This document shows, in pieces, positions 61,968 to 64,000 of a DNA stretch of 64,000 nucleotides. Location of the stretch: contig JADLHZ010000027.1 of NCBI GenBank assembly GCA_020848545.1, forward strand, positions 1 through 64,000, written 5' to 3'. The notes beneath the pieces were generated by a model. It saw nothing but the letters and a program-made list of their open reading frames with translations. It did no database searches and was not told the origin of the DNA. The translations under genes and the position numbers were made by a program. Origin of the DNA: Deltaproteobacteria bacterium (GTDB lineage: Bacteria; Myxococcota; JADLHZ01). The number at the start of each line of letters is the position of its first letter. Within the stretch, counting starts at the first letter, position 1.

Positions 61968-62768
61968 TCAAGTTTGGGTGCGTTTCAGCTGAGCCAAGAT
62001 GACATCGTGAAACTTCCCGTTGGTCGCGAGGGCGTGACCGCTCGTGTGCGTCGGCTTTCCGTCGAGGTCGGTGAAGCGACCGCCGGCTTCTTCGACGAGG
62101 ATCTTCAGCGCGGCGAGGTCCCAGATCTGCACGCCGCCTTCGATCCACGCTTCGGCGCGGCCACAGAACAGCATCGCACACGCCGCGAGATCGCCGAAGC
62201 AGCGCGCGTTCGCGGCGGTCGAGGCGAGCGCGGCGACGACGTCCTTCTTCGGTCCGCCGAGCAGGCGCTGCAGCTCGCCGAGGCTCAAGGTGGCGTCTTC
62301 CCACGCGGCGATGCTCGAGACGTGCATGCGCTTCGCTTCGGACAGCGCGCGGCCTGCCTTGTCGATGCTCACGTGCCAGGTGCCGCCGCCTTTTTCCGCG
62401 TAGTACATCTCGCCGAGCGCCGGCATCGCCATCGCGCCGACGACGACTTCGCCTTTGTGCTCGAGCGCGACGAGCGGACCCCAGAACGTCCCGCCGCGCG
62501 CGAAGCCGCGGGTGCCGTCGACGGGATCGATGATCCACCTGTGCTCGCTCTGTTTTTCATGGGCGCCACCCTCCTCGCCGAGGATCGCGTGGCTCGGGTA
62601 GCGCTCGGTGAGCAGCGCGATGATCGCGAGCTCGGACTCTTTGTCGGCTTGCGTCACCGGCGAGCGATCCGGCTTCGTTTCGACGCGGATGTCGCCCTTG
62701 TAGTATTTGAGCGAAGTCTTGACGGCCAGGGCGACGGCGGCTTTGGCGGTGTCGAGGAAGGTGCTCAT
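61968..62768 (-). CDS. Inositol-monophosphatase-family phosphatase
   Basis: A 266-residue Mg-dependent phosphatase. The metal motifs GEEGG, DPVDGT and WDLAAL are intact (ILGEEGGAH, WIIDPVDGTRGFARGG, VQIWDLAALKILVEEAGG). It could be an inositol or histidinol-phosphate phosphatase; FARGGTFWG and the general sequence fit HisN-type enzymes but not decisively. ATG 62768 was chosen; an upstream frame exists but is not conserved-looking. It stands 42 bases from the tRNA on the same strand. Confidence 0.88.
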   Translation of the reverse strand: MSTFLDTAKAAVALAVKTSLKYYKGDIRVETKPDRSPVTQADKESELAIIALLTERYPSHAILGEEGGAHEKQSEHRWIIDPVDGTRGFARGGTFWGPLVALEHKGEVVVGAMAMPALGEMYYAEKGGGTWHVSIDKAGRALSEAKRMHVSSIAAWEDATLSLGELQRLLGGPKKDVVAALASTAANARCFGDLAACAMLFCGRAEAWIEGGVQIWDLAALKILVEEAGGRFTDLDGKPTHTSGHALATNGKFHDVILAQLKRTQT

Positions 62769-62867
62769 GCGGCGGTGTTGGCGCATCGCTGCGTGCGAGG
62801 CAAGCGCGCGCGAAATCTTTGGCCGGACGTCGCGCTTGCTTCCGTTCATACTGAGAGGGGGGTGTCG

Positions 62868-63203
62868 GTGCGCGCGCTGCTATGTCTGATCCTCAGTGGG
62901 TGCGCCGGCTCCAACGCGCTCGTGGCAAACGCCGTCGCCAACTCGCTGATCGCTGTCACCGCCGCTGCCGTCGAGCGCGCGCGCGGCAATTGTGTCGCGT
63001 CGTGTCCGGTCGGGACGACGTGCAACCACGACACCGGGCTCTGCGACACCCTGCCCTGCCGCGGCGCGTGCCGAGTGATGGAACGCTGCGACACGACCCG
63101 CGTGATCCCGGTCTGCGTCCCAGCCGGATCGCCACCGACCCTGGCTGCCGGAGATCACGGGCAGGCCGCGTCGCAGCCAGAATCGCCGCCGACCGTGTGG
63201 TGA
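62868..63203 (+). CDS. Small cysteine-rich lipoprotein
   Basis: A 111-residue exported protein. GTG 62868 follows GAGAGGGG; a GTG six bases earlier is an alternative. The signal sequence ends in the lipobox LSGC. The mature part has about eight cysteines (CVASCPVGTTCNHDTGLC, PCRGAC), like the small disulfide-rich extracellular domains common in myxobacteria. It may sit on the outer membrane. It lies 69 bases upstream of the porin gene in the same direction. Confidence 0.62.
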   Translation: MRALLCLILSGCAGSNALVANAVANSLIAVTAAAVERARGNCVASCPVGTTCNHDTGLCDTLPCRGACRVMERCDTTRVIPVCVPAGSPPTLAAGDHGQAASQPESPPTVW

Positions 63204-63272
63204 GCACCGAAAAGGGACCGGGGAGCGTTCGTCCTTGTCGCACTGCGTCGACTCTGCTAACCCCGCGGCGCT

Positions 63273-64000
63273 TTGAAGCATCTTGCGATCGCTTGCGTAC
63301 TCTTGTGCTCGACGGCGCTGGCAGCTCCGGCGTTGGCGCAAAACACCCTCTCGCAGCTCCGCCAACCGGCGACGATGCCGGTCTCGGACAAGCCGCTCGG
63401 AGAGGAAGCGTCGTCGCAGCCGGTGCGCGGCGAGTTCATCTTCGGCTCCTTCGGCCGCATCGGCGTCTTCACGAACCAGCTCGGCAAAGAGATCCAAGAC
63501 GTCGACGTCGTCTCGCGCATCCCGCGCCTGCAAAAGCGCCCGTACCTCGAGCTCTATCTCGGCTACGCCAAGCGCTTCTCCTTCGGCGAGTTCAACGCGC
63601 TCGTCACGCCCGCGATCGCCGGCGATCCCTTCCACTACTCCGGCCAATTTCGCGCTGACTTCGCCCTGCGAAACGCCTACCTCGACGTCTCGAACATCGG
63701 CGGCCTCGGCTTCTTCGTGTGGGCCGGCTCGCGCATGTACAGAGGCGACGACGTCTACCTGCTCGACTTCTGGCCGCTCGACGATCTCAACACCTTGGGC
63801 GGTGGCCTCGGCTGGCGCTACGGCAACGACAGCTTCGGCTGGCTCGAGCTCGCCGGCCACTTCGGCGCGAGCCGCGTGCTCGGCTCGAACTTCTTCGCGC
63901 AGCAAGTCGCCGTCTCGGATCCCACCTTCGGCGCCATCGAGGTCGTCACCAACAACCGCCAGCGGCTCATCGGCTCGGTCAAAGCGTCCTACTATCGCGG
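63273..64000 (+). CDS. LamB-like carbohydrate porin, N-terminal part
   Basis: Truncated by the window end; 242 complete codons are visible. TTG 63273 starts a signal sequence (LKHLAIACVLLCSTALA, cleavage after APALA). The mature part has beta-barrel strand pattern and a segment WAGSRMYRGDDVYLLDFWPL, reminiscent of the maltoporin motif with the HDVHxxDFYYWD line. The likely product is an outer-membrane sugar porin. The 3' end and terminator are outside the window. Confidence 0.68.
   Translation, partial: MKHLAIACVLLCSTALAAPALAQNTLSQLRQPATMPVSDKPLGEEASSQPVRGEFIFGSFGRIGVFTNQLGKEIQDVDVVSRIPRLQKRPYLELYLGYAKRFSFGEFNALVTPAIAGDPFHYSGQFRADFALRNAYLDVSNIGGLGFFVWAGSRMYRGDDVYLLDFWPLDDLNTLGGGLGWRYGNDSFGWLELAGHFGASRVLGSNFFAQQVAVSDPTFGAIEVVTNNRQRLIGSVKASYYR

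Overview
The window is a GC-rich (roughly two-thirds G+C) bacterial chromosome segment, densely coded on both strands, with many overlapping stop/start junctions and several GTG/TTG starts. The most diagnostic feature is a surface protein ending in a MYXO-CTERM-type tail (Gly-rich Cys-Ser, one hydrophobic helix, RRRR). This, together with DUF4388, FHA-GAF, thrombospondin type-3 repeat and DUF1109/NrsF-like genes, points to Myxococcota (former Deltaproteobacteria). No plasmid, phage or integrase gene is present, and most of the window reads as ordinary chromosome.

Layout. 0.1-2.8 kb: an M48-type zinc protease, a voltage-gated-type cation channel and a small membrane protein. 2.8-6.8 kb: a metal-response block made of a copper P-type ATPase and a cysteine-rich, Tat-like copper-storage protein, divergent from an ECF sigma factor coupled to a cysteine-rich six-helix membrane protein. 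7.1-13.4 kb: a large orphan protein, then a divergent pair of calcium-repeat surface proteins (OmpA/TSP3 and DUF11/TSP3/MYXO-CTERM). 13.4-19.3 kb: phospholipase D, FHA-GAF, DUF4388 and envelope lipoproteins. 19.3-29 kb: core information genes (leuS, dnaB, rplI-rpsR-rpsF) mixed with a degenerate GGDEF response regulator, an M23 peptidase and a rhomboid protease. 29.2-34.2 kb: a coupled P-loop kinase cluster and an M6 metalloprotease-TPR fusion. 34.3-36.4 kb: a DUF222-HNH endonuclease gene sitting between two long, very similar inverted repeats, with a recurring palindromic motif inside and beside it; this looks like an undescribed mobile or selfish element. 36.5-45.2 kb: a heterodimeric ABC exporter coupled to an alkaline-phosphatase-superfamily membrane enzyme, a carboxylesterase, the site-2 protease RseP, an RGG/GPGG-rich disordered protein and a DUF4350-like membrane protein.

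45.2-57.1 kb: one 3,772-residue protein with a helical N-terminal half, a hydrophobic hinge, two papain-like Cys-His-Asp domains and a distinctive C-terminal motif. It is followed after one base by a small all-helical gene that could be its immunity or accessory partner. 57.1-61.2 kb: ettA-terC-NAD kinase in overlapping order, then ndk. 61.2-64.0 kb: a lipoprotein, tRNA-Leu(CAG), an inositol-monophosphatase-family gene, a Cys-rich lipoprotein and the start of a LamB-like porin cut off by the window edge.

The three loci I consider most likely to be new are the inverted-repeat-flanked HNH element (34.3-36.4 kb), the giant papain-domain protein with its coupled neighbour (45.2-57.1 kb) and the copper/ECF-sigma block (2.8-6.8 kb). 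All functional statements come from reading the sequence; no database search was possible.
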